A stretch of 64,000 bases of DNA. Origin: Chrysaora quinquecirrha (lineage: Eukaryota > Cnidaria > Scyphozoa > Semaeostomeae > Pelagiidae). Location of the stretch: NCBI GenBank assembly GCA_014526335.1, contig JACTAT010000042.1, forward strand, positions 1,040,510-1,104,509, given 5' to 3'. Below are positions 1-14,205 of this stretch, piece after piece; the first letter of the stretch is position 1, and every line of letters begins with the position of its first letter. A program made the translations under genes and the position numbers. The notes below the pieces were generated by a model. The model was not told the DNA's origin, made no database searches, and saw nothing but the letters and a program-made list of their open reading frames with translations.

Positions 1-3000
1 ATGAAGAAGATACGCTAACAGTTAGCCTTATCTAGGCAAAGAATCACAATCAAAAGATGGCAGGAATAGTTCACTGTCAATGGAGGAATCATATCAGCGT
101 TTTATGACTAAGAAAATGAATAAATATGAAGCATTCTCATGAAGAAGATACGCTAACAGTTAGCCTTATCTCGGCAAAGAATCACAAGCGAAAGATGGCA
201 GGAATAGTTCACTGTCAATTGAGGAATCATATCAGCGTTTTATGACTAAGAAAATGAATAAATATGAAGCATTCTCATGAAGAAGATACGCTAACAGTTA
301 GCCTTATCTCGGCAAAGAATCACAAGCGAAAGATGGCAGGAATAGTTCACTGTCAATGGAGGAATCATATCAGCGTTTTATGACTAAGAAAATGAATAAA
401 TATGAAGCATTCTCATGAAGAAGATACGCTAACAGTTAGCCTTATCTCGGCAAAAAATCACAAGCAAAAGATGGCAGGAATAGTTCACTGTCAATGGAGG
501 AATCATATCAGCGTTTTATGACTAAGAAAATGAAAAAAATATGAAGCATTCTCATGAAGAATATACGCTACGGTTAGCCTTATCTCGGCAAAAAATCACA
601 AGCAAAAGATGGCAGGAATAGTTCACTGTCAATGGAGGAATCATATCAGCGTTTTATGACTAAGAAAATGAATAAATATGAAGCATTCTCATGAAGAAGA
701 TACGCTACAGTTAGCCTTATCTGGGCAAAGAAAAACAATCGAAAGATGGCAGAAATAGTTCACTGTCAATGGAGGAATCATATCAGCGTTTTATGACTAA
801 GAAAATGAATAAATATGAAGCATTCTCATGAAGAATATACGCTACAGTTAGCCTTATCTCGGCAAAGAAACACAAGCAAAAGATGGCAGGAATAGTTCAC
901 TGTCAATGGAGGAATCATATCAGCGTTTGATGACTAAGAAAATGAATAAATATGAAGTATTCTCATGAAGAAGATACGCTATAGTTAGCCTTATCTGGGC
1001 AAAGAATCACAAGCGAAAGATGGCAGGAATAGTTTACTGTCAATGGAGGAATCATATCAGCGTTTTATGACTAAGATAATGAATAAATCTGAAGCATTCT
1101 CATGAAGAAGATATGCTAACAGTTAGCCTTATCTTGGCAAAGAATCACAAGCGAAAGATGGCAAGAATAGTTCACTGTCAATGCAGGAATCATATCAGCG
1201 TTTTATGACTAAGAAAATGAATAAATATGAAGCATTGTCATGAAGAAGATACGCTAACAGTTAGCCTTATCTCGACAAAGAATCACAAGCGAAAGATGGC
1301 AGGGATAGTTTACTGTCAATGGAAGAATCATATCAGCGTTTTATGACTAAGAAAATGAATAAATATGAAGTATTCTCATGAAGAAGATACGCTGACAGTT
1401 AGCCTTATCTCGGCAAAGAATCACAAGCGAAAGATGGCAGGAATAGTTCACTGTCAATGGAGAAATCATATCAGCGTTTTATGACTAAGACAATGAATAA
1501 ATATGAAGCATTCTCATGAAGAAGATACGCTAACAGTTAGCCTTATCTCGGCAAAAAATCACAAGCAAAAGATGGCAGGAATAGTTCACTGTCAATGGAG
1601 GAATCATATCAGCGTTTTATGACTAAGAAAATGAAAAAAATATGAAGCATTCTCATGAAGAATATACGCTACGGTTAGCCTTATCTCGGCAAAAAATCAC
1701 AAGCAAAAGATGGCAGGAATAGTTCACTGTCAATGGAGGAATCATATCAGCGTTTAATGACTAAGAAAATGAATAAATATGAACCATTCTCATGAAGAAG
1801 ATACGCTTCAGTTAGCCTTATCTGGGCAAAGAAAAACAAGCGAAAGATGGCAGGAATAGTTCACTGTCAATGGAGGAATCATATCAGCGTTTTATGACTA
1901 AGAAAATGAAAAAATATGAAGCAATCTCATGAAGAATATACGCTACAGTTAGCCTTATCTCGGCAAAGAAACACAAGCAAAAGATGGCAGGAATAGTTCA
2001 CTGTCAATGGAGGAATCATATCAGCGTTTGATGACTAAGAAAATGAATAAATATGAAGTATTCTCATGAAGAAGATACGCTATAGTTAGCCTTATCTGGG
2101 CAAAGAATCACAAGCGAAAGATGGCAGGAATAGTTTACTGTCAATGGAGGAATCATATCAGCGTTTTATGACTAAGAAAATGAATAAATATGAAGCATTC
2201 TCATGAAGAAGATATGCTAACAGTTAGCCTTATCTCGGCAAAGAATCACAAGCGAAAGATGGCAAGAATAGTTCACTGTCAATGGAGGAATCATATCAGC
2301 GTTTTATGACTAAGAAAATGAATAAATATGAAGCATTGTCATGAAGAAGATACGCTAACAGTTAGCCTTATCTCGGCAAAGAATCACAAGCGAAAGATGG
2401 CAGGAATAGTTTACTGTCAATCGAGGAATCATATCAGCGTTTTATGACTAAGAAAATGAATAAATATAAAGTATTCTAATGAAGAAGATACGCTGACAGT
2501 TAGCCTTATCTCGGCAAAGAATCACAAGCGAAAGATGGCAGGAATAGTTCACTGTCAATGGAGAAATCATATCAGCGTTTTATGACTAAGACAATGAATA
2601 AATATGAAGCATTCTCATGAAGAAGATACGCTAACAGTTAGCCTTATCTCGGCAAAGAATCACAAGCGAAAGATGGCAGGAATAGTTCACTGTCAATGGA
2701 AGAATCATATCAGCGTTTTATGACTAAGAAAATGAATAAATATGAAGCATTCTCATGAAGAAGATACGCTAACAGTTAGCCTTATCTTGGCAAAAAATCA
2801 CAAGCAAAAGATGGCAGGAATAGTTCACTGTCAATGGAGGAATAATAGCAACGTTTTATGACTAAGAAAATGAATAAATATGAAGCATTCTCATGAAGAA
2901 TATACGCTACAGTTAGCCTTATCTCGGCAAAAAATCACAAGCAAAAGATGGCAGGAATAGTTCACTGTCAATGGAGGAATCATATCAGCGTTTTATGACT

Positions 3001-6000
3001 GAGAAAATGAAAAAAATATGAAGCATTCTCATGAAGAATATACGCTACAGTTAGCCTTATCTCGGCAAAAAATCACAAGCAAAAGATGGCAGGAATAGTT
3101 CACTGTCAATGGAGGAATCATATCAGCGTTTTATGACTAAGAAAATGAATAAATATGAAGCATTCTCATGAAGAAGATACGCTAACAGTTACCCTTATCT
3201 CGGCAAAGAATCAAAAGCAAAAGATGGCAAGAATAGTTCACTGTCAATGGAGGAATCATATCAGCGTTTAATGACTAAGAAAATGACTAAATATGAAGCA
3301 TTCTCATGAAGAAGATACGCTAACTGTTAGCCTTATCTCGGCAAAGAATCACAAGCAAAAGATGGCAGTTATGGTTCACTGTCAATGGAGGAATCATATC
3401 AGCGTTTTATGACTAAGAAAATGAAAAAAATATGAAGCATTCTCATGAAAAATATACGCTACAGTTAGCTTTATCTCGGCAAAAAATCACAAGCAAAAGA
3501 TGGCAGGAATAGTTCACTGTCAATGGAGGAATCATATCAGCGTTTTATGACTAAGAAAATGAATAAATATGAAGCATTCTCATGAAAAATATACGCTAAC
3601 AGTTAGCCTTATCTCGGTAAAGAATCACAAGCGAAAGATGGCAGGAATAGTTCACTGTCAATAGATGAATCATATCAGCGTTTTTTGACTAAGAAAATGA
3701 ATAAATATACAGCATTCTCATGAAGAAGATACGCTAACAGTTAGCCTTATCTCGGCAAAGAATCACAAGCAAAAGATGGCAGGAATAGTTCACTGTCAAT
3801 GGAGGAATCATATCAGCGTTTTATGACTAAAAAAATGAATAAATATGAAGCATTCTCATGAAGAAGATACTCTAACAGTTAGCCTTATCTCGGCAAAGAA
3901 AAACAAGCGAAAGATGGCAGGAATAGTTCACTGTCAATGGACGAATCATATCAGCGTTTAATGACTAAGAAAATGAATAAATATGAAGCATTCTCATGAA
4001 GAAGATACGCTAACAGTTAGCCTTATCTTGGCAAAAAATCACAAGCAAAAGATGGCAGGAATAGTTCACTGTCAATGGAGGAATCATATCAGCGTTTTAT
4101 GACTGAGAAAATGAAAAAAATATGAAGCATTCTCATGAAGAATATACGCTACAGTTAGCCTTATCTCGGCAAAAAATCACAAGCAAAAGATGGCAGGAAT
4201 AGTTCACTGTCAATGGAGGAATCATATCAGCGTTTTATGACTAAGAAAATGAATAAATATGAAGCATTCTCATGAAGAAGATACGCTAACAGTTACCCTT
4301 ATCTCGGCAAAGAATCAAAAGCAAAAGATGGCAAGAATAGTTCACTGTCAATTGAGGAATCATATCAGCGTTTAATGACTAAGAAAATGACTAAATATGA
4401 AGCATTCTCATGAAGAAGATACGCTAACAGTTAGCCTTATCTCGGCAAAGAATCACAAGCAAAAGATGGCAGTTATAGTTCACTGTCAATGGAGGAATCA
4501 TATCAGCGTTTTATGACTAAGAAAATGAAAAAAATATGAAGCATTCTCATGAAGAATATACGCTACAGTTAGCTTTATCTCGGCAAAAAATCACAAGCAA
4601 AAGATGGCAGGAATAGTTCACTGTCAATGGAGGAATCATATCAGCGTTTTATGACTAAGAAAATGAATAAATATGAAGCATTCTCATGAAAAATATACGC
4701 TAACAGTTAGCCTTATCTCGGTAAAGAATCACAAGCGAAAGATGGCAGGAATAGTTCACTGTCAATGGATGAATCATATCAGCGTTTTAATCACAAGCGA
4801 AAGATGGCAGGAATAGTTCACTGTCAATGGAGGAATCATATCAGCGTTTTATGACTAAGAAAATGAATAAATATGAAGCATTCTCATGAAGAAGATACGC
4901 TAACAGTTAGCCTTATCTCGGCAAAGAATCACAAGCGAAAGATGGCAGGAATAGTTCACTGTCAATGGAGGAATCATATCAGCGTTTTATGACTAAGAAA
5001 ATGAATAAATATACAGCATTCTCATGAAGAAGATACGCTAACAGTTAGCCTTATCTCGGCAAAGAATCACAAGCAAAAGATGGCAGGAATAGTTCACTGT
5101 CAATGGAGGAATCATATCAGCGTTTTATGACTAAAAAAATGAATAAATATGAAGCATTCTCATGAAGAAGATACTCTAACAGTTAGCCTTATCTCGGCAA
5201 AGAAAAGCAAGCGAAAGATGGCAGGAATAGTTCACTGTCAATGGAGGAATCATATCAGCGTTTAATGACTAAGAAAATGAATAAATATGAAGCATTCTCA
5301 TGAAGAAGATACGCTAACAGTTAGCCTTATCTCGGCAAAGAATCACAAGCAAAAGATGGCAGGAATAGTTCACTGTCAATGGAGGAATCATATCAGCGTT
5401 TTATGACTAAGAAAATGAAAAAATATGAAGCATTCTCATGAAAAATATACGCTAACAGTTAGCCTTATCTCGGCAAAGAATCACAAGCGAAAGATGGCAG
5501 GAATAGTTCACTGTCAATGGAGGAATCATATCAGCGTTTTATGACTAAGAAAATGAAAAAATATGAAGCATTCTCATGAAAAATATACGCTAACAGTTAG
5601 CCTTATCTCGGCAAAGAATCACAAGCGAAAGATGGCAGGAATAGTTCACTGTCAATGGAGGAATCATTTCAGCGTTTTATGACTAAGAAAATGAAAAAAT
5701 ATGAAGCATTCTCATGAAAAATATACGCTAACAGTTAGCCTTATCTCGGCAAAGAATCACAAGCAAAAGATGGCAGAAATAGTTCACTGTCAATGGAGGA
5801 ATCATATCAGCGTTTTATGACTAAGAAAATGAATAAATATGAAGCATTCTCATAAAGAAGATACGCTACAGTTAGCCTTATGTCGGCAAAGAATCACAAG
5901 CGAAAGATAGCAGAAATAGTTCACTGTCAATGGAGGAATCATATCAGCGTTTTATGACTAAGAAAATGAATATGAAGCCTTCTCATGAAGAAGATACGCT

Positions 6001-9000
6001 AACAGTTAGCCTTATCTCGGCAAAGAATGACAAGCAAAAGATGGCAGGAATGGTTCACTGTCAATGGAGGAATCATATCAGCGTTTTATGGCTATGAAAA
6101 TGAATAAATATGAAGCATTCTCATGAAGAAGATACGCTAACAGTTAGCCTTATCTAGGCAAAGAATCACAAGCAAAAGATGGCAGGAATAGTTCACTGTC
6201 AATGGAGGAATCATATCAGCGTTTTATGACTAAGAAAATGAATAAATATGAAGCATACTCATGAAGAAGATACGCTAACAGTTAGCCTTATCTAGGCAAA
6301 GAATCACAAGCAAAAGATGGCAGGAATAGTTCACTGTCAATGGAGGAATAATATCAGCGTTTTATGACTAAGAAAATCAATAAATATGAAGCATACTCAT
6401 GAAGAAGATACGCTAACAGTTAGCCTTATCTAGGCAAAGAATCACAAGCAAAAGATGGCAGGAATAGTTCACTGTCAATGGAGGAATCACATTAGCGTTT
6501 TATGACTAAGAAAATGATAAAAAATGAAGCATTCTCATAAAGAAGATACGCTAAGAGTTAGCCTTATCTAGGCAAAGAATCACAAGCAAAAGATGGCAGG
6601 AATAGTTCACTGTCAATGGAGGAATCATATCAGCGTTTTATGACTAAGAAAATGAATAAATATGAAGCATTCTCATAAAGAAGATACGCTAACAGTTAGC
6701 CTTATCTCGGCAAAGAATCACAAGCAAAAGATGGCAGGAATAGTTCACTGTCAATGGAGGAATCATATCAGCGTTTTATGACTAAGAAAATCAATAAATA
6801 TGAAGCAAACTCATGAAGAAGATACGCTAACAGTTAGCCTTATCTAGGCAAAGAATCACAAGCAAAAGATGGCAGGAATAGTTCACTGTCAATGGAGGAA
6901 TAATATCAGCGTTTTATGACTAAGAAAATGAAAAAACATGAAGCATTCTCATGAAGAAGATACGCTAACAGTTAGCCTTATCTCGGCAAAGAATCACAAG
7001 CGAAAGATGGCAGAAATAGTTCACTGTCAATGGAGGAATCATATCAGCGTTTTATGACTAAGAAAATGAATAAATATGAAGCATTCTCATGAAGAAGATA
7101 CGCTAACAGTTAGCCTTATCTCGGCAAAGAATCACAAGCAAAAGATGGCAGGAATAGTTCACTGTCAATGAAGGAATAATATCAGCGTTTTATGACTAAG
7201 AAGATGAAAAAATATGAAGCATTCTCATGAAGAAGATACGCTAACAGTTAGCCTTATCTCGGCAAAGTATCACAAGCAAAAGATGGCAGGAATAGTTCAC
7301 TGTCAATGGAGGAATCATATCAGAGTTTTATGACTAAGAAAATGAATAAATATGAGGCATTCTCATGAAGAAGATACGCTAACAGTTAGCCTTATCTCGG
7401 CAAAGAATCACAAGCAAAAGATGGCAGGAATAGTTCACTGTCAAGGGAGGAATCATATCAGCGTTTTATGACTAAGAAAATGAATAAATATGAAGCATTC
7501 TCATTAAGGAGATACGCTAACAGTTAGCCTTATCTCGGCAAAGAATCACAAGCAAAAGATGGCAGGAATAGTTCACTGTCAATAGAGGAATCATATCAGC
7601 GTTTTATGACTAAGAAAATGAATAAATATGAAGCATTCTCATGAAGAAGATACGCTAACAGTTAGCCTTATCTCGGCAAAGAATCACAAGCGAAAGATGG
7701 CAGGAATAGTTCACTGTCAATGGAGGAATCATATCAGCGTTTTATGACTAAGAAAATGAATAAATATGAAACATTCTCATGAAGAAGATACGCTAACAGT
7801 TAGCCTTATCTCGGCAAAGAATCAAAAGCAAAAGATGGCAGGAATAGTTCACTGTCAATGGAGGAATCATATCAGCGTTTTATGACTAAGAAAATGAATA
7901 AATATCAAGCATTCTCATAAAGAAGATACGCTAAAAGTTAGCCTTATCTCGGCAAAGAATCACAAGCAAAAGATGGCAGGAATAGTTCACTGTCAATGGA
8001 GGAATCATACCAACGTCTTATGACTAAGAAAATGAATAAATACGAAGCATTCTCATGAAGAAGATACGCTAACAGTTAGCCTTATCTAGGCAAATAATCA
8101 CAAGCAAAAGATGGCAGGAAAAGTTCACTGTCAATGGAGGAATAATATCAGCGTTTTATGACTAAGAAAATGAAAAAATATGAAGCATTCTCATGAAGAA
8201 GATACGCTAACAGTTAGCCTTATCTCGGCAAAGAATCACAAGCGAAAGATGGCAGAAATAGTTCACTGTCAATGGAGGAATCATATCAGCGTTTTATGAC
8301 TAAGAAAATGAATAAATATGAAGCATTCTCATGAAGAAGATACGCTAACAGTTAGCCTTATCTCGGCAAAGAAAAACAAGCGAAAGATGGCAGGAATAGT
8401 TCACTGTCAATGGAGGAATCATATCAGCGTTTTATGACTAAGAAAATGAATAAATATGAAGCATTCTCATGAAGAAGATACGCTAACAGTTAGCCTTATC
8501 TCGGCAAAGAATCACAAGCAAAAGATGGCAGGAATAGTTCACTGTCAATGAAGGAATAATATCAGCGTTTTATGACTAAGAAGATGAAAAAATATGAAGC
8601 ATTCTCATGAAGAAGATACGCTAACAGTTAGCCTTATCTCGGCAAAGTATCACAAGCAAAAGATGGCAGGAATAGTTCACTGTCAATGGAGGAATCATAT
8701 CAGCGTTTTATGACTAAGAAAATGAATAAATATGAGGCATTCTCATGAAGAAGATACGCTAACAGTTAGCCTTATCTCGGCAAAGAATCACAAGCAAAAG
8801 ATGGCAGGAATAGTTCACTGTCAATGGAGGAATCATATCAGCGTTTTATGACTAAGAAAATGAATAAATATGAAGCATTCTCATTAAGGAGATACGCTAA
8901 CAGTTAGCCTTATCTCGGCAAAGAATCACAAGCAAAAGATGGCAGGAATAGTTCACTGTCAATAGAGGAATCATATCAGCGTTTTATGACTAAGAAAATG

Positions 9001-11112
9001 AATAAATATGAAGCATTCTCATGAAGAAGATACGCTAACAGTTAGCCTTATCTCGGCAAAGAGTCACAAGCGAAAGATGGCAGGAATAGTTCACTGTCAA
9101 TGGAGGAATCATAGCAACGTTTTATGATTAAGAAAATGAATAAATATAAAGCCTTCTCATGAAGAAGATACGCTAACAGTTAGCCTTATCTCGGCAAAGA
9201 ATCACAAGCGAATGATGGCAGGAATAGTTCACTGTCAATGGAGGAATCATATCAGCGTTTTATGACTAAGAAAATGAATAAATATGAAACATTCTCATGA
9301 AGAAGATACGCTAACAGTTAGCCTTATCTCGGCAAAGAATCAAAAGCAAAAGATGGCAGGAATAGTTCACTGTCAATGGAGGAATCATATCAGCGTTTTA
9401 TGACTAAGAAAATGAATAAATATCAAGCATTCTCATAAAGAAGATACGCTAACAGTTAGCCTTATCTCGGCAAAGAATCACAAGCAAAAGATGGCAGGAA
9501 TAGTTCACTGTCAATGGAGGAATCATACCAACGTCTTATGACTAAGAAAATGAATAAATATGAAGCATTCTCATGAAGAAGATACGCTAACAGTTAGCCT
9601 TATCTAGGCAAATAATCACAAGCAAAAGATGGCAGGAAAAGTTCACTGTCAATGGAGGAATAATATCAGCGTTTTATGACTAAGAAAATGAAAAAATATG
9701 AAGCATTCTCATGAAGAAGATACGCTAACAGTTAGCCTTATCTCGGCAAAGAATCACAAGCGAAAGATGGCAGAAATAGTTCACTGTCAATGGAGGAATC
9801 ATATCAGCGTTTTATGACTAAGAAAATGAATAAATATGAAGCATTCTCATGAAGAAGATACGCTAACAGTTAGCCTTATCTCGGCAAAGAATCACAAGCG
9901 AAAGATGGCAGGAATAGTTCACTGTCAAAGGAGGAATAATATCAGCGTTTTATGACTAAGAAAATGAAAAAATATGAAGCATTCTCATGAAGAAGATACG
10001 CTAACAGTTAGCCTTATCTCGGCAAAGAATCACAAGCAAAAGATGGCAGGAATAGTTCACTGTCAATGGAGGAATCATATCAGCGTTTTATGACTAAGAA
10101 AATGAATAAATATGAAGCATTCTCATGACGAAGATACGCTAACAGTTAGCCTTATCTCGGCAAAGAATCACAAGCAAAAGATGGCAGGAATAGTTCACTG
10201 TCAATGGAGGAATCATATCAGCGTTTTATGACTAAGAAAATGAATAAATATGAAGCATTCTCATGAAGAAGATACGCTAACAGTTAGCCTTATCTCGGCA
10301 AAGAAAAACAAGCGAAAGATGGCAGGAATAGTTCACTGTCAATGGAGGAATCATATCAGCGTTTAATGACTAAGAAAATGAATAAATATCAAGCATTCTC
10401 ATGAAGAAGATACGCTAACAGTTAGCCTTATCTCGGCAAAGAAAAACAAGCGAAAGATGGCAGGAATAGTTCACTGTCAATGGAGGAATCATATCAGCGT
10501 TTTATGACTAAGAAAATGAATAAATATCAAGCATTCTCATGAAGAAGATACGCTAACAGTTAGCCTTATCTCGGCAAAGAATCACAAGCAAAAGATGGCA
10601 GGAATAGTTCACTGTCAATGGAGGAATCATATCAGCGTTTTATGACTAAGAAAATGAATAAATATCAAGCATTCTCATGAAGAAGATACGCTAACAGTTA
10701 GCCTTATCTCGGCAAAGAAAAACAAGCGAAAGATGGCAGGAATAGTTCACTGTCAATGGAGGAATCATATCAGCGTTTTATGACTAAGAAAATGAATAAA
10801 TATCAAGCATTCTCATGAAGAAGATACGCTAACAGTTAGCCTTATCTCGGCAAAGAAAAACAAGCGAAAGATGGCAGGAATAGTTCACTGTCAATGGAGG
10901 AATCATATCAGCGTTTTATGACTAAGAAAATGAATAAATATCAAGCATTCTCATGAAGAAGATACGCTAACAGTTAGCCTTATCTCGGCAAAGAAAAATA
11001 AGCGAAAGATGGTAGGAATAGTTCACTGTCAATGGAGGAATCATACCAGTGTTCAATGACTATGTATTCTCAAATGTAGTGAATAAGTATTTTCATGAAG
11101 AGGACATGCTAC
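1..11112. repeat. Satellite A tandem array, 138-bp monomer
   Basis: About 80 head-to-tail copies of a 138-bp AT-rich unit; successive copies of the start word ATGAAGAAGATACGCTAACAG lie at 1, 139 and 277. Some units are 137 bp because CTAACAG becomes CTACAG. The array runs off the left edge. Variants recur at long distances: the rare word ATATACGCTACGG at 561 and 1662 (1101 bp, 8 units), GACTGAGAAAATG at 2997 and 4101 (1104 bp, 8 units), AAGGAATAAT at 7171 and 8551 (1380 bp, 10 units). At about 4790 one monomer jumps out of register, skipping most of a unit. The last half-monomer (about 11035-11112) is strongly diverged. Although 138 is divisible by three, no long frame is open, so it is not coding. 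Confidence 0.98.
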
Positions 11113-11720
11113 AAAACTAATAAAGAGCATAACTGGCTTATTTTAATTAAAAATAGAAGAAGTAATGCAAAATGTCAAATATTTACCCTGATAATATGGA
11201 TGTTTTGCTCAACAACTCTCGTCTTGATATACATGCTGGTTTACGCTTGGCTCTAACAAGAAACAAAATAAAGTTGCAAGGCTTTTGGAAGGCTTTATCA
11301 TTTGGAACATAAAGTAATACAATTTATTGCCAAGAGCTATTAAAAACTTCTAAACAGAGTATCATAAGATAAGTTCTGAGGAAAGATGCACTGGAGTTAG
11401 CATTGTTTTATGGATAAAACTAATAAATAAAAGCGCGAAAAGTCAATTGAAACCATTAGGGATTAAAAGTAGCTTATATGACTGAAAAAAGTACCTTTAT
11501 AATAGGAATCCTTTGTTCGACAACTCTCGTCTTGATATTCATACTTCTGTATATCTTGCTCTGGCAAGGAATAAAAAAAAAGTGATGTGATATGTCTGAG
11601 ATTTTGGAGACATCCATGTTTTTGAGTTGGTATAGGCCAAAGGTAAAAAAGGAAATCTTGATAATCTTGCAGAAACTCAGAAGTAAGGTTTCTGCTGCCA
11701 CTATTTTTGTGATTTGAGAT
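11113..11720. repeat. Diverged short tandem duplication, unit about 0.3 kb
   Basis: The word CAACTCTCGTCTTGATAT occurs at about 11211 and again at about 11520. Similarity extends on both sides: both copies have an AAAACTAATAAA word upstream (11115 and 11417) and a CTCT(A/G)(A/G)CAAG(A/G)A word downstream. In the second copy the plus strand encodes a 35-residue peptide (11478-11585) that is mostly one hydrophobic stretch followed by basic residues. The first copy has the same hydrophobic stretch in one frame but no in-frame start for it. I do not recognise a family. Confidence 0.6.
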
Positions 11721-12764
11721 TTCCAAGTTTTTTTCTAAGAATTTTTTTTTTTCTGAAGAATGAGATTCAGCAGAAATATAGAGAAAAAATAAAATAACTA
11801 GCCTGCACCTATTTGCAATATTTGAAGATATCCAACAAGAGGGAATCAGATTTATAGTAAAATAAATGTAACAAATGATGATGATAGGTCAAGAGTGGGT
11901 TAAATAGTGAAAACTTTTTTATCTTAAATATTTTTACCTGTTGCTATATTCACAGGCTCCTGGATGACATCATCCATTAAGGTAATTGTAACTAGAAATA
12001 AATTTAACATAATTATTAGTCTCCTTTTTGAAATAGCAATAAAGGAAGTTTCATATAACATGAAAAATTAGGATTTTTGAAATAAAAATATAGGTACCTT
12101 AGTTTTCTACTTTGACTTAGGTCTACAAACTAACTTTTTAGGGATTAAACAAAATTGCCTAGTGAAAGACCATCACAATCCTACCTAATCCAAAAGATAT
12201 ATAAAATACATCTTAATCAAAGGAATGTGCTATTTGTCCTTCTTAATTATTGATGATGACCCAGGGGAGTGTACGTATGGCAGGTCAAATTCTTACAAAG
12301 GAATATGGTTGTGCCCAAAATTTTACAACCAAGACAGGGGCATTAAAAACTATCTTCTCCCTAAAATATGGCTGGCAATTGTTATGTAGAGATAGGTCAT
12401 AGATGGGTTGCAGTTGTAGTCATATTTAAAGTAGAATATAGCTTTAATGTATCATACGAATTGAACCCAAAAAATATAGAACTTAAATTTTTTACTCTTT
12501 ATGTCAGAAACTGAGTTGAAAATTTTACACCCAAAAAATGTTATCACTACCACCCTGGTGTGATGTTTCCAACAATTTTGAACTCCTTTATGGCACTCGA
12601 TGGAATAGTTAAATTATTAATAGTAAATTTTTGTTACCTTTCCTTGTTCTTCTTGAATGCTCTCAGCTATATGGTAAAATTGGTAAAGTTAGTTGATGGC
12701 TAAGTTTTTCAATTTTTTTTTAGTTTTATGTAAAGTTTTACTTTTAGAAATAAAGAGAAGTCAT

Positions 12765-12915
12765 AATGATAATAATAAAGATAATTAATAACGATAATCA
12801 AAACAATAACAATAAAAGCAAAGATAATAATAAAAATATTAGTAGGCTAGTTAAATAAAGATAAATATAATGATAGTAAAAAATAATAACAATTATTATA
12901 ATTTATAATGGATGC
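12765..12915. repeat. AT-rich imperfect trinucleotide microsatellite
   Basis: A run of imperfect AAT, GAT and AAC repeats in otherwise AT-rich spacer, interrupted by short unique words. No coding signal. Confidence 0.8.
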
Positions 12916-13324
12916 TGTGGTTGATAGATTTTTAAAACTTCACTTACATATTACAGATGATTTGATCTTCTTCATATTTTCAAGAAGATACAGATTTTAT
13001 TTACAATAAATTTTGTGACAACTTTGATTGATTGCTGAACTTATGATAATGATTCCAATAATCTGCAGTAACACAAATTTTAATCAGAAAAGATATTATT
13101 AATTCACAGAACATGAGAATTTAACCTGTTCAGCTCTTAAAGGGGAGGGGGTGCTCAATTAACGAAGATCCATTTGTGTTATAGTTTACGATAAAGATTT
13201 TGATTTTTTAAATTACCAAACACTACAGAAAACAACTATTGCTAGTAAAAATCCATGGTACTTATTTTGGCTTTTAAATTATCATGCAAACAGCAAACAA
13301 AAATGTAAAAAAGTAAATAGCTCA

Positions 13325-13410
13325 TTATCAATAAATAAAAATAATGATAATAATGATAATGATGATAATGATAATGATGATAATAATAAAAATGATAATA
13401 ATAATGATGT
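13325..13410. repeat. (AAT/GAT)n microsatellite
   Basis: About 85 bp of mixed AAT and GAT triplets on the plus strand. The minus-strand frame across it reads as a tyrosine- and histidine-rich peptide, which is an artefact of the triplet repeat. Confidence 0.9.
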
Positions 13411-14205
13411 AAATAGCTCATGATCAATTAATAGGTAGTTGAAATTAATAATTTGCTCACCAACAATGGAATGAATGAATTGAAACAGGTTATATCTGCA
13501 AATTGAGAATAAATTTCAGCTTTTCTTAAATGATCAACAAACTATGTACTGTATATGTTTGAACATATAGACTACCGTAGGCTTATTTGACTAAAAATGA
13601 GGCACAACAGCATAATATGTCCGAACACATCTTAGACTAACTCAATTTGAAAAATGAAGAAAAATCAGTTATGAAGCCGAGGATAAGGATGCTAACACAT
13701 CTTGTTTACTAAATTTTTCTGGTCAAATAATTCCTTTTGGGATTGCAAAAACAATTAAAACTTGCCTTGCCATGTGTCGTGTGCTCATCTGACATATTTT
13801 TCTGTTTGTGCAAACACGTCGTTGCTATGCCGAAATTTTGAGAAAAATTTGACAGACTGTTTAATTTCAGCCAGGAAAATATCTTTTTATTGAAATAAAT
13901 TCCTATGACTTTGATCTTATCATTTAACTTAAAAAACAGACTTATCAGTCCCCTAAATATTTAAGAGCTTCGAGAAGAACTCGATTTAGGCCATCACAGC
14001 TGAAATGAACAACGCCTAAGGGGCCTCAATTTTTGGCTTGTTTCCTTAAATTGACAAAATCTATAACAGAAAGAACACAGAAAAATGCAAGGTGAAAATA
14101 GAAAATAATTGTTTTTTGTACTTACTGCTCCCTTTTGCCACTGAAAGTCTCATCTTCAACAGAGCCAGAGAACGAATTAGGGCAGAGAGATCTGGTACAC
14201 TGTAC

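Larger units (their letters stand above)
11113..14205. other. AT-rich spacer between satellite A and satellite B, no gene seen
   Basis: About 3.1 kb of low-copy-looking AT-rich DNA. I find no conserved protein, no tRNA-like clover leaf and no convincing exon. It holds a diverged tandem duplication (11113 to about 11720), two AT-rich microsatellites and a run of unique sequence up to the first satellite B monomer at about 14206. Just before that border (14130-14205) one minus-strand frame is open and ends at a GTAAGT donor-like site, but this is too short to call an exon. The ORFs reported here by length alone look like chance frames. Confidence 0.7.

Noticed and set aside
11463..11726. Minus-strand ORFs of 75 and 87 codons in the spacer
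   Set aside because: No recognisable domain, and they overlap the antisense of a diverged duplication. Chance frames in AT-rich DNA are enough.
13242..13427. Tyrosine/histidine-rich 61-codon ORF
   Set aside because: It is the translation of an AAT/GAT microsatellite.
14130..14205. Possible minus-strand exon ending at a GTAAGT donor beside satellite B
   Set aside because: Only about 25 codons, no recognisable protein and no acceptor side; not enough to call.
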